A stretch of 64,000 nucleotides of DNA, from NCBI GenBank assembly GCA_963205235.1, contig CAUJIP010000029.1:62001-126000 (forward strand), given 5' to 3'. How positions within the stretch are numbered: position 1 is the stretch's first letter; each line of letters starts with the position of its first letter. The position numbers and the translations under genes were made by a program. Source of the stretch: Pseudomonadota bacterium. GTDB lineage: Bacteria > Pseudomonadota > Alphaproteobacteria > Rhodobacterales > Rhodobacteraceae. The notes below the pieces were generated by a model. It was not told where the DNA came from, searched no databases, and was given only the letters and a program-made list of their open reading frames with translations. Positions 9,680-17,790 of the stretch are shown piece by piece.

Positions 9680-9791
9680 CACATCCTCCGGCTTGCAAGC
9701 GCGAGAGTTGCCCGCCAACGGCTTGGGGGCAAGAGCAACCTGCTCGGATGTTTCCGCTTGACCCCGCCCCCGGCTGCGTCAAAAGGACCGC

Positions 9792-10841
9792 ATGGCTTCC
9801 GCGACCCTGAATATTGACCTCAACGCCATTGCCCAGAACTGGCGTGCCCTTGATCGACTGTCTGCGCCCGGTGTCCAGACGGCAGGCGTGATCAAGGCCG
9901 ATGCCTATGGTCTTGGCGCGGCCGAGGTCGGTCTTGCGCTGGCGCGGGCCGGGGCTCGGCGGTTCTTTGTCGCCCATTCTGCCGAAGGCATGGCACTGCG
10001 CAAAGTCCTTGGGCCGGGTCCGCAGATCGCCATCCTGACCGGGCATCTGGCCGGGGCGACAGAGATGATCCGCGACCATGATCTGACCCCGATGCTCAGC
10101 AGCCTGGAACAGATCACCCGGCATCTTGAATCGCTGCCCGGCCACCCGTTCGGCGTGCAGCTGGATACCGGCATGAACCGCCTTGGCGTGAAGCCCGCCG
10201 ACTGGCAGGCCATCGCGCCGATCCTTCTGGCCGCCGAACCCGCCTTGCTGATGAGCCACCTTGCCTGTGGTGACGTTCCCGACCATCCGGCGAACGAGGC
10301 GCAATTGGCCGCCTTCCACGCCATGACCGATGGCACCGGCCTGCCCCGCAGCCTGTCGGCAACCGGCGGCATCTTTCGCGGCCCGCGCTATCACTTTGAC
10401 CTGACGCGCCCCGGCATCGGCCTGTACGGCGGCTTGCCCTTTGCGGATGCGACCCCGGTGGTCCAGCTTTCGCTGCCCGTGGTGCAAATCCGCCACCTCG
10501 ATCCCGGCGAGACGGTCGGCTATGGTTGCACCTGGGTCGCCAAACGGCCCACGACCGCCGTGACCCTGCTGGGCGGTTATGCCGACGGCCTGCCGCGCAG
10601 CCTGTCGAACCGGGCGCAACTTTGGGCCGGAAACCGCGCCTGCCCGCTGATCGGTCGGGTCTCGATGGACCTGATCACGGTAGATGTGACCGATTTGCCA
10701 GAGATTCCCGACAGTCTCGAGCTTTTGGGCCCCGCACAGGGGATTGACAGCTTGGCTGAATTCGCCGGAACCATTTCCTACGAACTTCTCGCCACGCTCG
10801 GCCAACGCTATGACCGGCAGTATCAGGAGCATTCCGCATGA
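9792..10841 (+). CDS. alr: Alanine racemase
   Basis: A PLP enzyme of 349 aa that makes D-alanine for peptidoglycan. The PLP lysine is Lys35 in AGVIKADAYGLG, and the second catalytic base is the Tyr in GETVGYGCTW (about residue 245). The RPGIGLYGG motif is present. The stop overlaps the mlaE start by 4 bp (ATGA), so coupling with the lipid transporter genes is likely. The order dnaB..alr-mlaE-mlaF is common in Rhodobacterales. Confidence 0.96.
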   Translation: MASATLNIDLNAIAQNWRALDRLSAPGVQTAGVIKADAYGLGAAEVGLALARAGARRFFVAHSAEGMALRKVLGPGPQIAILTGHLAGATEMIRDHDLTPMLSSLEQITRHLESLPGHPFGVQLDTGMNRLGVKPADWQAIAPILLAAEPALLMSHLACGDVPDHPANEAQLAAFHAMTDGTGLPRSLSATGGIFRGPRYHFDLTRPGIGLYGGLPFADATPVVQLSLPVVQIRHLDPGETVGYGCTWVAKRPTTAVTLLGGYADGLPRSLSNRAQLWAGNRACPLIGRVSMDLITVDVTDLPEIPDSLELLGPAQGIDSLAEFAGTISYELLATLGQRYDRQYQEHSA

Positions 10842-11617
10842 TCGCAGGCACGCTTGGCGCCATTGGCCGCCCCGCCCTGCAGGCGCTTGCGGCCATCGGG
10901 CGGCTGGGTCTGTTCGCGGGTACCGTGATCGGCCACATCCTGCGCCCGCCCTTCTACCTGCGGGAATTCGGCGTGGCCTTGCTGCAAATCGGCTGGTTTT
11001 CGCTGCCCGTGGTCGGCCTGACCGCGATCTTCACCGGCGGCGCGCTGGCCCTGCAGATCTATGCCGGTGGCGCGCGCTTCAATGCCGAAGCGGTGGTGCC
11101 AAGCATCGTCGCCATCGGCATGGCGCGGGAACTGGGCCCGGTGCTGGGCGGCCTGATGGTCGCCGCCCGTGTGGCCAGCTCCATCGCCGCCGAAATTGGC
11201 ACGATGAAGGTCACCGAACAGATCGACGCACTGGTCACCCTGTCCACGAACCCGCTGAAATACCTCGTGGTGCCCCGCGTCGTCGCTGCCACCCTGTCAA
11301 TGCCGGTGTTGGTCGCCACGGGCGATGCCATCGGCATCATGGGCGGTTGGCTGGTGGGGATCACGCGGCTGGACTTCAACTCGGCCACCTACCTGAAGAA
11401 CACCGTCGATTTTCTTGAGGCTTGGGACGTCGGGTCCGGCCTGTTCAAGGGCGCGGCCTTTGGGTTCATCGTGGCGCTGATGGGCTGCTATCACGGCATG
11501 AACTCGGCCCGCGGGGCGCAAGGCGTGGGGGCGGCGACGAAATCCGCCGTGGTCTCGGCCTCGGTGCTGATCCTTGCCGCCAACTATATCCTTACTGAAC
11601 TGTTCTTCACCTCATGA
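10838..11617 (+). CDS. mlaE: MlaE-family ABC lipid transporter permease
   Basis: The 259-aa integral membrane permease of an MCE-type phospholipid transporter. The central MlaE domain includes the conserved MARELGPVLGGLMVAARVASSIAAEIGTMKVTEQIDAL segment (about residues 95-131) and several hydrophobic helices. It overlaps alr and mlaF by 4 bp on each side, so the three are probably one operon. No MCE-domain protein (MlaD/PqiB) is found next to it, so its periplasmic partner must be encoded elsewhere. Confidence 0.92.
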   Translation: MIAGTLGAIGRPALQALAAIGRLGLFAGTVIGHILRPPFYLREFGVALLQIGWFSLPVVGLTAIFTGGALALQIYAGGARFNAEAVVPSIVAIGMARELGPVLGGLMVAARVASSIAAEIGTMKVTEQIDALVTLSTNPLKYLVVPRVVAATLSMPVLVATGDAIGIMGGWLVGITRLDFNSATYLKNTVDFLEAWDVGSGLFKGAAFGFIVALMGCYHGMNSARGAQGVGAATKSAVVSASVLILAANYILTELFFTS

Positions 11618-12375
11618 TCACGCTTTCAGATGTTCACAAGGCCTTCGGGGCCAACCGGGTGTTGCAGGGGGTGAACCTGACCATCGCCTCGGGCACGTCG
11701 ATGGTGATCATCGGCGGGTCGGGCACCGGCAAATCGGTCCTCTTGAAATCCATCCTTGGCTTGGTCCGCCCTGACAGCGGCATGATCACGCTGGACGGGC
11801 AGGATGTGACCGCGAAAGGCAAATCCGGGGCCGACCGCGATGCCTTTCTGGCCCGCTTTGGCATGCTGTTTCAGGGCGGGGCCCTGTTCGACAGCCTGCG
11901 GGTCTGGGAAAATGTCGCCTTCCGGCTGGTCCGTGGTGCCAAGGCCATGCCAAAACCGCAGGCCCGCGAACTGGCCATCGAAAAGCTGCGCCGCGTCGGC
12001 TTGAAGCCCGAAACCGCCGATCTTTACCCCGCCGAACTTTCAGGCGGCATGCAAAAGCGCGTCGGCCTCGCGCGGGCGATTGCGGCGGAACCCGAGATCA
12101 TCTTCTTCGACGAACCCACCACCGGCCTTGACCCGATCATGGCCGGCGTGATCAACGACCTGATCCGCGAGATCGTGGTCGAAATGGGCGCAACCGCGAT
12201 GACGATCACCCACGACATGTCATCCGTCCGCGCGATTGCCGACAACGTGGCGATGCTGCACGGCGGGGTCATCCGCTGGACTGGTCCCGTAAGCGAACTG
12301 GATGCGACGCCCGATCCCTACGTTCAGCAGTTCATCCACGGACGGGCGGATGGGCCGATTGAAAGCGTCCGCTAA
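11614..12375 (+). CDS. mlaF: MlaF-type ABC transporter ATP-binding protein
   Basis: The 253-aa ATPase partner of MlaE, driving phospholipid movement between the inner membrane and the periplasm. Walker A GGSGTGKS is at residues 34-41; the signature LSGGMQKRVGLARAI and Walker B FFDEPTTGLDP follow. The GGMQKR variant is typical of MlaF. It overlaps mlaE by 4 bp. A family A hairpin repeat lies in the gap that follows. Confidence 0.93.
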   Translation: MITLSDVHKAFGANRVLQGVNLTIASGTSMVIIGGSGTGKSVLLKSILGLVRPDSGMITLDGQDVTAKGKSGADRDAFLARFGMLFQGGALFDSLRVWENVAFRLVRGAKAMPKPQARELAIEKLRRVGLKPETADLYPAELSGGMQKRVGLARAIAAEPEIIFFDEPTTGLDPIMAGVINDLIREIVVEMGATAMTITHDMSSVRAIADNVAMLHGGVIRWTGPVSELDATPDPYVQQFIHGRADGPIESVR

Positions 12376-12392
12376 ACCACACCTCTAATGGA

Positions 12393-12443
12393 CTTTCTCT
12401 TCTGCAAATATCCCACGGGGGTTCGGGGGTGTGAAACCCCCGA
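12393..12443. repeat. Family A intergenic hairpin repeat, copy 1
   Basis: An AAATATCCC core (12406-12414) is followed by a stem TCGGGGGT (12423-12430), loop GTGAA, and ACCCCCGA (12436-12443). It lies between mlaF and the PqiA gene and could end transcription, but it lacks a T-run on the + strand. Confidence 0.75.
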
Positions 12444-12469
12444 TCCGACGCCAGCCAAGGATGAACCGG

Positions 12470-12895
12470 ATGAAATACCTCAACCTCGCCCTCCTTGTCC
12501 TGTTCCCCGTGGCCTGGTTCGCGCCGCTCCTCCGCGCGGCCCTGCTGCCGATCTTCGGGATGGATGAAATCTCGGTCGTCACCGGCCTGCAGTCCTTGTG
12601 GGAATCGGATGCGGCGCTGGCGCTTCTGGTGACCTTCCTTGCGATCTTCGCGCCCTATGCCAAGACCATCGGCCTCGCTCTCCTGCACTGGAACCTGCTC
12701 AGCCCCAAGACGCTGCCCACCCTTGAAATCCTTGGCAAGCTTGCGATGGCCGATGTCTTCCTGATCGCGCTTTACATCGTGATCGTGAAGGGCGCGGGCT
12801 ATGTGACGCTGGAAACCGCCTGGGGGCTTTACTTCTTTTCGGGCTGCATCTTCGCCTCGATCCTGATTTCGTGGCAGTCGAAACCCGCCGCATGA
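12470..12895 (+). CDS. PqiA-domain membrane protein (single half-domain)
   Basis: A membrane protein of 141 aa with about four hydrophobic helices, matching one paraquat-inducible protein A domain (VFPVAWFAPLL, FAPYAKTIGLALLHWN, ILGKLAMADVFLIALYIV). Classical PqiA is about 420 aa with two such domains and zinc-ribbon cysteines; this one has one domain and no zinc-ribbon. The ATG at 12470 has AAGG 9 nt upstream, and an in-frame ATG at 12461 is the alternative. Following mlaEF, it probably assists lipid transport in the envelope, but no partner MCE protein is visible. Confidence 0.8.
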   Translation: MKYLNLALLVLFPVAWFAPLLRAALLPIFGMDEISVVTGLQSLWESDAALALLVTFLAIFAPYAKTIGLALLHWNLLSPKTLPTLEILGKLAMADVFLIALYIVIVKGAGYVTLETAWGLYFFSGCIFASILISWQSKPAA

Positions 12896-12907
12896 TACCG
12901 CGCGACC

Positions 12908-12956
12908 CAAATTTCTTCAGTAAGAAATTTGCCAAGAATTTTCCTTAAAATTCTTG
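12908..12956. repeat. Twin A/T-rich hairpins upstream of radA
   Basis: Two consecutive perfect hairpins. The first is CAAATTTCTT (12908-12917), loop CAGT, AAGAAATTTG (12922-12931). The second is CAAGAATTTT (12933-12942), loop CCTT, AAAATTCTTG (12947-12956). Each has a 10-bp stem and a 4-nt loop, separated by one base. They stand out sharply from the GC-rich surroundings. Their role is unknown; a terminator after the PqiA gene or a protein-binding site are both possible. Confidence 0.8.
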
Positions 12957-13005
12957 CGCGCAGCGCGGCTTGCGGCAGTCGGGCTTTCAAGGCAGGCTCG
13001 TGAGC

Positions 13006-14361
13006 ATGAAACAGACCTCTGCCTTCACCTGTTCCGCCTGTGGGGCCGTCCATCGCAAATGGGCGGGCAAATGCGATGCCTGTGGCGGCTGGAACACCAT
13101 TGTCGAAGAGGCTCCCCTCTCCACCGGCCCCAAATCGCTGGGGGCCAAGGGCCGGGTGATCCCCCTGACGGACCTTGCCACCGAAGAGGCCGCACCGCCC
13201 CGCGCCTCCTCCGGCATTGATGAACTTGACCGGGTGCTGGGGGGCGGGCTGGTGCCCGCTTCGGCAATCCTCGTCGGCGGTGATCCCGGCATCGGCAAGT
13301 CGACGCTCCTTCTGCAGGCCGCCGCCAGCTTTGCGCGCAAGGGGCTGAAATGCCTGTATATCTCGGGCGAGGAAGCCAGTGCCCAGGTCCGCATGCGGGC
13401 GCAGCGCCTTGGGCTGACCGATGCCACGGTCCAGCTTGGAGCCGAAACCAACCTGCGCGACATCCTGACCACGCTGGATTCCGAACGCCCGGCGCTTGCG
13501 ATCATCGACTCGATCCAGACCATGTGGCTTGACAGCATCGAGGCTGCTCCCGGCTCGGTCTCCCAAGTCCGCGCTGCCGCACATGAACTGGTGACCTTCG
13601 CCAAACGGCGCGGGGTTGCGGTGATCCTTGTGGGGCACGTCACGAAAGATGGCCAGATCGCAGGCCCTCGCGTCGTGGAACACATGGTCGACACCGTGCT
13701 TTACTTCGAAGGCGAGCGTGGCCATCAGTTCCGCATCCTGCGCGCGGTGAAGAACCGCTTCGGCCCGGCGGATGAAATCGGCGTGTTCGAGATGACGGGC
13801 GGCGGTCTGGCCGAAGTGCCGAACCCTTCCGCCCTGTTCCTTGCCAACCGTGACCAGCCTGCCCCCGGCTCCGCCGTCTTTGCCGGGATCGAAGGCACCC
13901 GCCCCGTCCTGACCGAGATTCAGGCCCTTGTCGCCCCCTCGACCCTCGCCAGCCCGCGCCGCACCGTCGTCGGGCTTGATTCGGGCCGGGTCTCGACCAT
14001 CCTTGCCGTGCTTGAGGCGCGCTGCGGCATCCCCTTCACGGGTCTTGACGTGTTCCTGAACGTCGCCGGTGGCCTGCGCGTCAATGAACCTGCCGCCGAT
14101 CTTGCCGTCGCAGGTGCCCTGCTTTCCGCGCGCGAGGATGTCGCGATCCCCCCCGATATGGTGCTTTTTGGTGAAATCAGTCTCTCTGGGGCGCTGCGAC
14201 CCGTGGGTCAGACCGAAAACAGGTTGAAAGAAGCCGCAAAACTTGGTTTCTCACAGGCAACCCTGCCGTCCCATTCCAAGACTGACGGCACGGCAGGCAT
14301 TCAGATACGGCAGATGCCGGACCTGACGGCTTTTGTTGGCGAAATGTTCGGGGCGGGTTGA
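13006..14361 (+). CDS. radA: DNA repair protein RadA (Sms)
   Basis: A RecA-like ATPase of 451 aa that acts in recombination intermediates and branch migration. The N-terminal C4 zinc finger has Cys9, Cys12, Cys23 and Cys26 (CSAC...KCDAC). Walker A GGDPGIGKST is at about 91-100, the RadA-specific KNRFG motif is in AVKNRFGPADEIGVFEM, and a Lon-like C-terminal domain follows. The ATG at 13006 places the zinc finger at the expected distance from the N-terminus; a GTG two codons upstream is possible. cvpA follows in the same direction. Confidence 0.96.
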   Translation: MKQTSAFTCSACGAVHRKWAGKCDACGGWNTIVEEAPLSTGPKSLGAKGRVIPLTDLATEEAAPPRASSGIDELDRVLGGGLVPASAILVGGDPGIGKSTLLLQAAASFARKGLKCLYISGEEASAQVRMRAQRLGLTDATVQLGAETNLRDILTTLDSERPALAIIDSIQTMWLDSIEAAPGSVSQVRAAAHELVTFAKRRGVAVILVGHVTKDGQIAGPRVVEHMVDTVLYFEGERGHQFRILRAVKNRFGPADEIGVFEMTGGGLAEVPNPSALFLANRDQPAPGSAVFAGIEGTRPVLTEIQALVAPSTLASPRRTVVGLDSGRVSTILAVLEARCGIPFTGLDVFLNVAGGLRVNEPAADLAVAGALLSAREDVAIPPDMVLFGEISLSGALRPVGQTENRLKEAAKLGFSQATLPSHSKTDGTAGIQIRQMPDLTAFVGEMFGAG

Positions 14362-14394
14362 ACCGCCGCAAGTGATGGGATGAGGATCTGACGC

Positions 14395-15006
14395 ATGGAA
14401 AACCTGACTGCAGTTGATGGTGGCGCGGCCCTCATCATCCTCGTCTCAGCCATCCTGGCCTTCTCGCGGGGTCTCGTGCGCGAGTTGATGGCGATTGTCG
14501 GCTGGATCGGCGCGGCCATCGCGGCCTATTACTTCGCGCCCTCGGTTCAGCCTCTGGTCAGGGAACTGCCCGTCGTCGGCGAATTCCTGTCGGAAAGCTG
14601 TGAACTTTCGGTGGTCGCCGCCGGTCTTGGCGTCTTTGTGATCGGCTTGATTGTGGCCGCACTCTTCACCCCGCTCTTTTCCGGCGCGGTCCAGCGTTCG
14701 GCCCTTGGCGGCATCGATCAGGCGCTTGGCTTTCTGTTCGGGGCCGCGCGCGGTGTCCTTCTGATCGCCATCGGCTTCATCGTCTATGACCGGGTGCTTG
14801 CCGACCAGCCAATCCCGATGATCGACAATTCCCAGACCCAGAACATCTTCGAGAATTTTCAGGGCAAGCTTGACGGCTATATCCCCACCGACGCCCCGCA
14901 GTGGTTCGTTGAACGCTATAACGACCTGACCAATGTCTGCGCCCCCGGCACGGCTCCTGCCGCGGAACCCGCCCCGACGGAACCGGTCGCCCCCGTCACC
15001 CCCTGA
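14395..15006 (+). CDS. cvpA: CvpA-family membrane protein
   Basis: A 203-aa inner-membrane protein with four predicted helices in the first 130 residues and a Pro/Ala-rich tail (PAAEPAPTEPVAPVTP). The CvpA pattern shows in SRGLVRELMAIVGWIGAAIAAYYF and GGIDQALGFLFGAARGVLLI. In other bacteria CvpA is required for colicin V production and envelope stress survival. Placement directly before purF is the classical cvpA-purF arrangement. The gap to purF holds a four-unit tandem repeat. Confidence 0.9.
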   Translation: MENLTAVDGGAALIILVSAILAFSRGLVRELMAIVGWIGAAIAAYYFAPSVQPLVRELPVVGEFLSESCELSVVAAGLGVFVIGLIVAALFTPLFSGAVQRSALGGIDQALGFLFGAARGVLLIAIGFIVYDRVLADQPIPMIDNSQTQNIFENFQGKLDGYIPTDAPQWFVERYNDLTNVCAPGTAPAAEPAPTEPVAPVTP

Positions 15007-15020
15007 TCCAAAGGCGCGGC

Positions 15021-15080
15021 GAAGTTTCGGCAGGTGAAGTTTGGGTAGGTCAAGTTTCGACAGGTGAAGTTTCGGGGCGT
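15021..15080 (+). repeat. Four tandem 15-bp repeats between cvpA and purF
   Basis: Units: gaagtttcggcaggt (15021-15035), gaagtttgggtaggt (15036-15050), caagtttcgacaggt (15051-15065), gaagtttcggggcgt (15066-15080). The units are contiguous without spacers, and the core is AAGTTT. They lie within the 133-bp gap before purF. They could be a slippage repeat or an array of regulator half-sites; the sequence does not decide this. Confidence 0.85.
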
Positions 15081-15139
15081 GACAGTCCCGAAGCGCTGCC
15101 GTAAACACCGCCACACGCCCAAGGACAGGATTCGGACGC

Positions 15140-16615
15140 ATGGCCCCCTTCCGCTCTCATCCCTTCGAAGCCCATAGTGATGGGGACAAGCTGAAGGAGG
15201 AGTGCGGAATTTTCGGCGTGGTCGGCGTGGCCGACGCCTCGAATTTCGTCGCCCTTGGCTTGCACGCCCTGCAACATCGCGGGCAAGAGGCAGGTGGGAT
15301 CGTCTGCTATCACCCCGACCACGGCTTCAACTCGGCGCGTCGCTTCGGCTATGTCCGCGACAACTTCACCAAGCCCGACGTGATGGACACCCTGCCGGGG
15401 TCTCTGGCCATAGGCCACGTCCGCTATTCCACCGCCGGGTCCAAGGGTGCCACCGCGATCCGCGACGTGCAGCCCTTCTTTGGCGAGTTTTCGATGGGCG
15501 GCTGTGCGATTGCCCATAACGGCAACCTGACCAATGCATCGGCCCTGCGCCGCGAGCTGATCGAGCGTGGATCGATCTTCCAGTCCTCCTCGGACAGTGA
15601 ATGCATCATCCACCTGATGGCGCGGTCGATCCAGAAGACCCTGTCGGAACGCATCAAGGACGCGCTGCGGCGGGTGGAAGGCGCGTTTTCGGTCGTCGCG
15701 ATGACCCGCACCAAACTGATCGGCGTCCGCGATGCCCTTGGCGTGCGTCCGCTGGTCCTTGGCCGGATCGGCGACTCGGGCTGGGCGCTTTCGTCGGAAA
15801 CCTGCGGTCTCGACATCATCGGCGCCGATTTCGTGCGCGAGGTCGAACCGGGCGAAATGGTGGTGATCGAAGGCAACAAGATCGATAGCAGCCGCCCCTT
15901 CACCCCGGCGAAATCGCGGTTCTGCATCTTCGAAAACGTCTATTTCAGCCGCCCCGACAGCATCATCGGCGGTCGGTCGGTCTATGAAACCCGCCGCCAG
16001 ATCGGCGTGGAACTGGCGCGCGAAGCCCCGGTTGACGCCGACCTCGTCTGCCCGGTCCCCGACAGCGGCACCCCGGCGGCCATCGGCTATAGCCAGGAAT
16101 CAGGCATTCCTTACGCGATGGGGATCATCCGCAACCAGTACATGGGCCGGACCTTCATCGAACCGACCGACCAGATCCGCAACATGGGCGTGCGGCTGAA
16201 GCTGAACGTCAACCGTGCGCTAATCAAGGGCAAACGGGTGATTCTGGTGGATGACAGCGTCGTGCGCGGCACAACCAGCCGCAAGATCAAGGACATGATC
16301 CTCGAGGCAGGCGCCGCCGAGGTCCATTTCCGCATCGCCTCGCCCCCGACAGCCTGGCCGTGCTTCTACGGTGTCGATACGCCGGAGCGGTCGAAACTCC
16401 TGGCAGCGACCATGTCGGAAGACGAAATGCGCGACTGGATCGGCGTGGATTCGTTGAAATTCATCTCGCTCGACGGCCTTTACCGCGCTGCGGGCGAGGC
16501 TGAGGGCCGCGACCCGAAAGCGCCCCGGTTCTGCGACGCCTGCTTCTCGGGCGACTACCCCGTCGCGCCGTCCGACAAGATCGAGGAAGGCTTCCAGATG
16601 AAGGCGGCCGAGTGA
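15140..16615 (+). CDS. purF: Amidophosphoribosyltransferase
   Basis: The 491-aa first committed enzyme of purine synthesis, transferring glutamine amide nitrogen to PRPP. The N-terminal Ntn-glutaminase nucleophile is Cys22 in KEECGIFGVVG, preceded by a propeptide of about 20 residues. The PRPP-binding loop VILVDDSVVRGTTS and the ADLVCPVPDSGTPAA segment lie in the C-terminal phosphoribosyltransferase domain. The product has the full family length. The stop overlaps the GTG start of the next gene by 4 bp. Confidence 0.97.
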   Translation: MAPFRSHPFEAHSDGDKLKEECGIFGVVGVADASNFVALGLHALQHRGQEAGGIVCYHPDHGFNSARRFGYVRDNFTKPDVMDTLPGSLAIGHVRYSTAGSKGATAIRDVQPFFGEFSMGGCAIAHNGNLTNASALRRELIERGSIFQSSSDSECIIHLMARSIQKTLSERIKDALRRVEGAFSVVAMTRTKLIGVRDALGVRPLVLGRIGDSGWALSSETCGLDIIGADFVREVEPGEMVVIEGNKIDSSRPFTPAKSRFCIFENVYFSRPDSIIGGRSVYETRRQIGVELAREAPVDADLVCPVPDSGTPAAIGYSQESGIPYAMGIIRNQYMGRTFIEPTDQIRNMGVRLKLNVNRALIKGKRVILVDDSVVRGTTSRKIKDMILEAGAAEVHFRIASPPTAWPCFYGVDTPERSKLLAATMSEDEMRDWIGVDSLKFISLDGLYRAAGEAEGRDPKAPRFCDACFSGDYPVAPSDKIEEGFQMKAAE

Positions 16616-16980
16616 GCGGCGAAGTCGACGCCTACATCGCTGCCCTGCCCCATGATCAGCGGGATGCCCTGACCGTCCTGCGCAACCGCCTGCAAGCGCT
16701 GCTTCCCGATCACATCGAGGTTATGTCCTACGCCATGCCCGGATTCCGCCAACCGGGACCGAAGGGCAAGATGGTGGTGGGCTATGCCGCCTTTGCCAAG
16801 CATCTCGGCCTCTACCCCCATTCCGGCTCGGTCATTCCCCTGATCGACTGCACCCCGTTCAAGACCTCGAAGTCCGGCGTCCTCTTTACCCCGCAGATGC
16901 CTCTGCCCGACGCCTTGCTTGACAGCATCATTCGCATCCGCCTCGCCGAGATCGCTGCAGGATATGGCCGCAAGGTCTAG
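16612..16980 (+). CDS. DUF1801-domain protein
   Basis: A soluble protein of 122 aa with the DUF1801/YdhG-like fold signature: VDAYIAALP, a helix ending in LLPDHIEVMSYAMPGFR, MVVGYAAFAKHLGLYPHSG, and a C-terminal helix DSIIRIRLAEIAAG. It starts at GTG (GTGA overlap with the purF stop), which implies coupling to purF translation. Relatives have been linked to iron handling, but the biochemical role is not established. Confidence 0.85.
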   Translation: MSGEVDAYIAALPHDQRDALTVLRNRLQALLPDHIEVMSYAMPGFRQPGPKGKMVVGYAAFAKHLGLYPHSGSVIPLIDCTPFKTSKSGVLFTPQMPLPDALLDSIIRIRLAEIAAGYGRKV

Positions 16981-16982
16981 CT

Positions 16983-17034
16983 TCCTCTTGCCCTTTCATC
17001 TTTGCCCAAATATCCCCGCCGGAGGCACCTCCAG
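16983..17034. repeat. Family A intergenic repeat, copy 2 (degenerate)
   Basis: A TTCCTCTTG element and a CAAATATCCC core (17007-17016) are followed by a short hairpin GGAGG-CA-CCTCC (17021-17032). It shares the TTTCATCTnTnCnCAAATATCCC block with the copy at 28088-28141, but the G-run hairpin is shortened. Confidence 0.6.
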
Positions 17035-17051
17035 CGGCCAAGGACACTGAC

Positions 17052-17720
17052 ATGACCCAGACAATCGCCCCCAAGATCGCCCTCGTCACCGGTGCCTCAC
17101 GCGGGTTTGGGGCGGCCATCGCCGAACAACTGGCCATGCGCGGCTGGCATGTGGTGGCGGTGGCCCGGACAGTCGGCGGGCTGGAAGACCTGGATGACCG
17201 GGTGAAGTCCGCGGGCCTGCCGGGCGCGGGCAGCGTGACGCTGGCGCCGATGGACGTGACCAACGACGACGCAATGCGCCACCTGTGCCGCAGTGTGCAT
17301 GACCGTTGGGGGGGCCTGAAGCTTTGGGTTCACGCCGCCATTCACGCGGCCCCGTTGGCACCGATGGGCAGCCTTGATGCCAAGGACTGGGACAAGTCGA
17401 TCGCCACCAATACACGCGCGACTGGCATGCTGATCCCGATGGTGGAACCCTTGCTCCGCGCCCATGACGGAACCGCGCTTTTTCTGGATGATCCGCGTGC
17501 GGGTCAGGCGTTCTTTGGGGCCTATGGCGCAACCAAGGCGGGGCAGATTGCCTTGGTGAAAAGCTGGCAGGCCGAAACAGCCCGGCACGGCCCTCGGGTC
17601 GTGATCGCCACTCCCGCAGGAATGCCGACCGCCACCCGCGCCCGGTTCTTCCCCGGCGAGGATCGCGCGCCACTTGCCAGCCCGCAGGACGAAGCGCGGC
17701 GGATTCTCGACACGCTCTGA
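17052..17720 (+). CDS. SDR-family oxidoreductase-like protein lacking the catalytic Ser
   Basis: A short-chain dehydrogenase/reductase fold of 222 aa with TGASRGFG at residues 13-20 and the YxxxK pair Tyr158/Lys162 (AYGATK). The usual NNAG motif is replaced by HAAIHA, and the position of the catalytic serine is occupied by LDDPRAG, with no serine. Activity may therefore be altered, or it may be a non-catalytic paralogue. The substrate is unknown. Its stop faces the end of the PLP enzyme gene across a REP-like palindrome. Confidence 0.82.
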   Translation: MTQTIAPKIALVTGASRGFGAAIAEQLAMRGWHVVAVARTVGGLEDLDDRVKSAGLPGAGSVTLAPMDVTNDDAMRHLCRSVHDRWGGLKLWVHAAIHAAPLAPMGSLDAKDWDKSIATNTRATGMLIPMVEPLLRAHDGTALFLDDPRAGQAFFGAYGATKAGQIALVKSWQAETARHGPRVVIATPAGMPTATRARFFPGEDRAPLASPQDEARRILDTL

Positions 17721-17734
17721 TCGCCGCTTTTTCC

Positions 17735-17790
17735 GCCCTGACGGGCGTCATCGCTGGACCAGCGAATAGGCCCGTCAGGGCTGATGAGCG
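17735..17790. repeat. REP-like palindromic repeat, family B copy 2
   Basis: The outer arms GCCCTGACGGGC and GCCCGTCAGGGC (ending near 17781) are perfect complements, with an inner hairpin TCGCTGG-A-CCAGCGA. It fills the gap between the convergent SDR and PLP genes and extends into the last codons of the PLP gene, including its stop. This is the most symmetrical of the three copies and probably serves as a two-way terminator. Confidence 0.8.

Noticed and set aside
15021-15080. CRISPR array
   Set aside because: The units are 15 bp and contiguous, with no spacers and no cas genes nearby.
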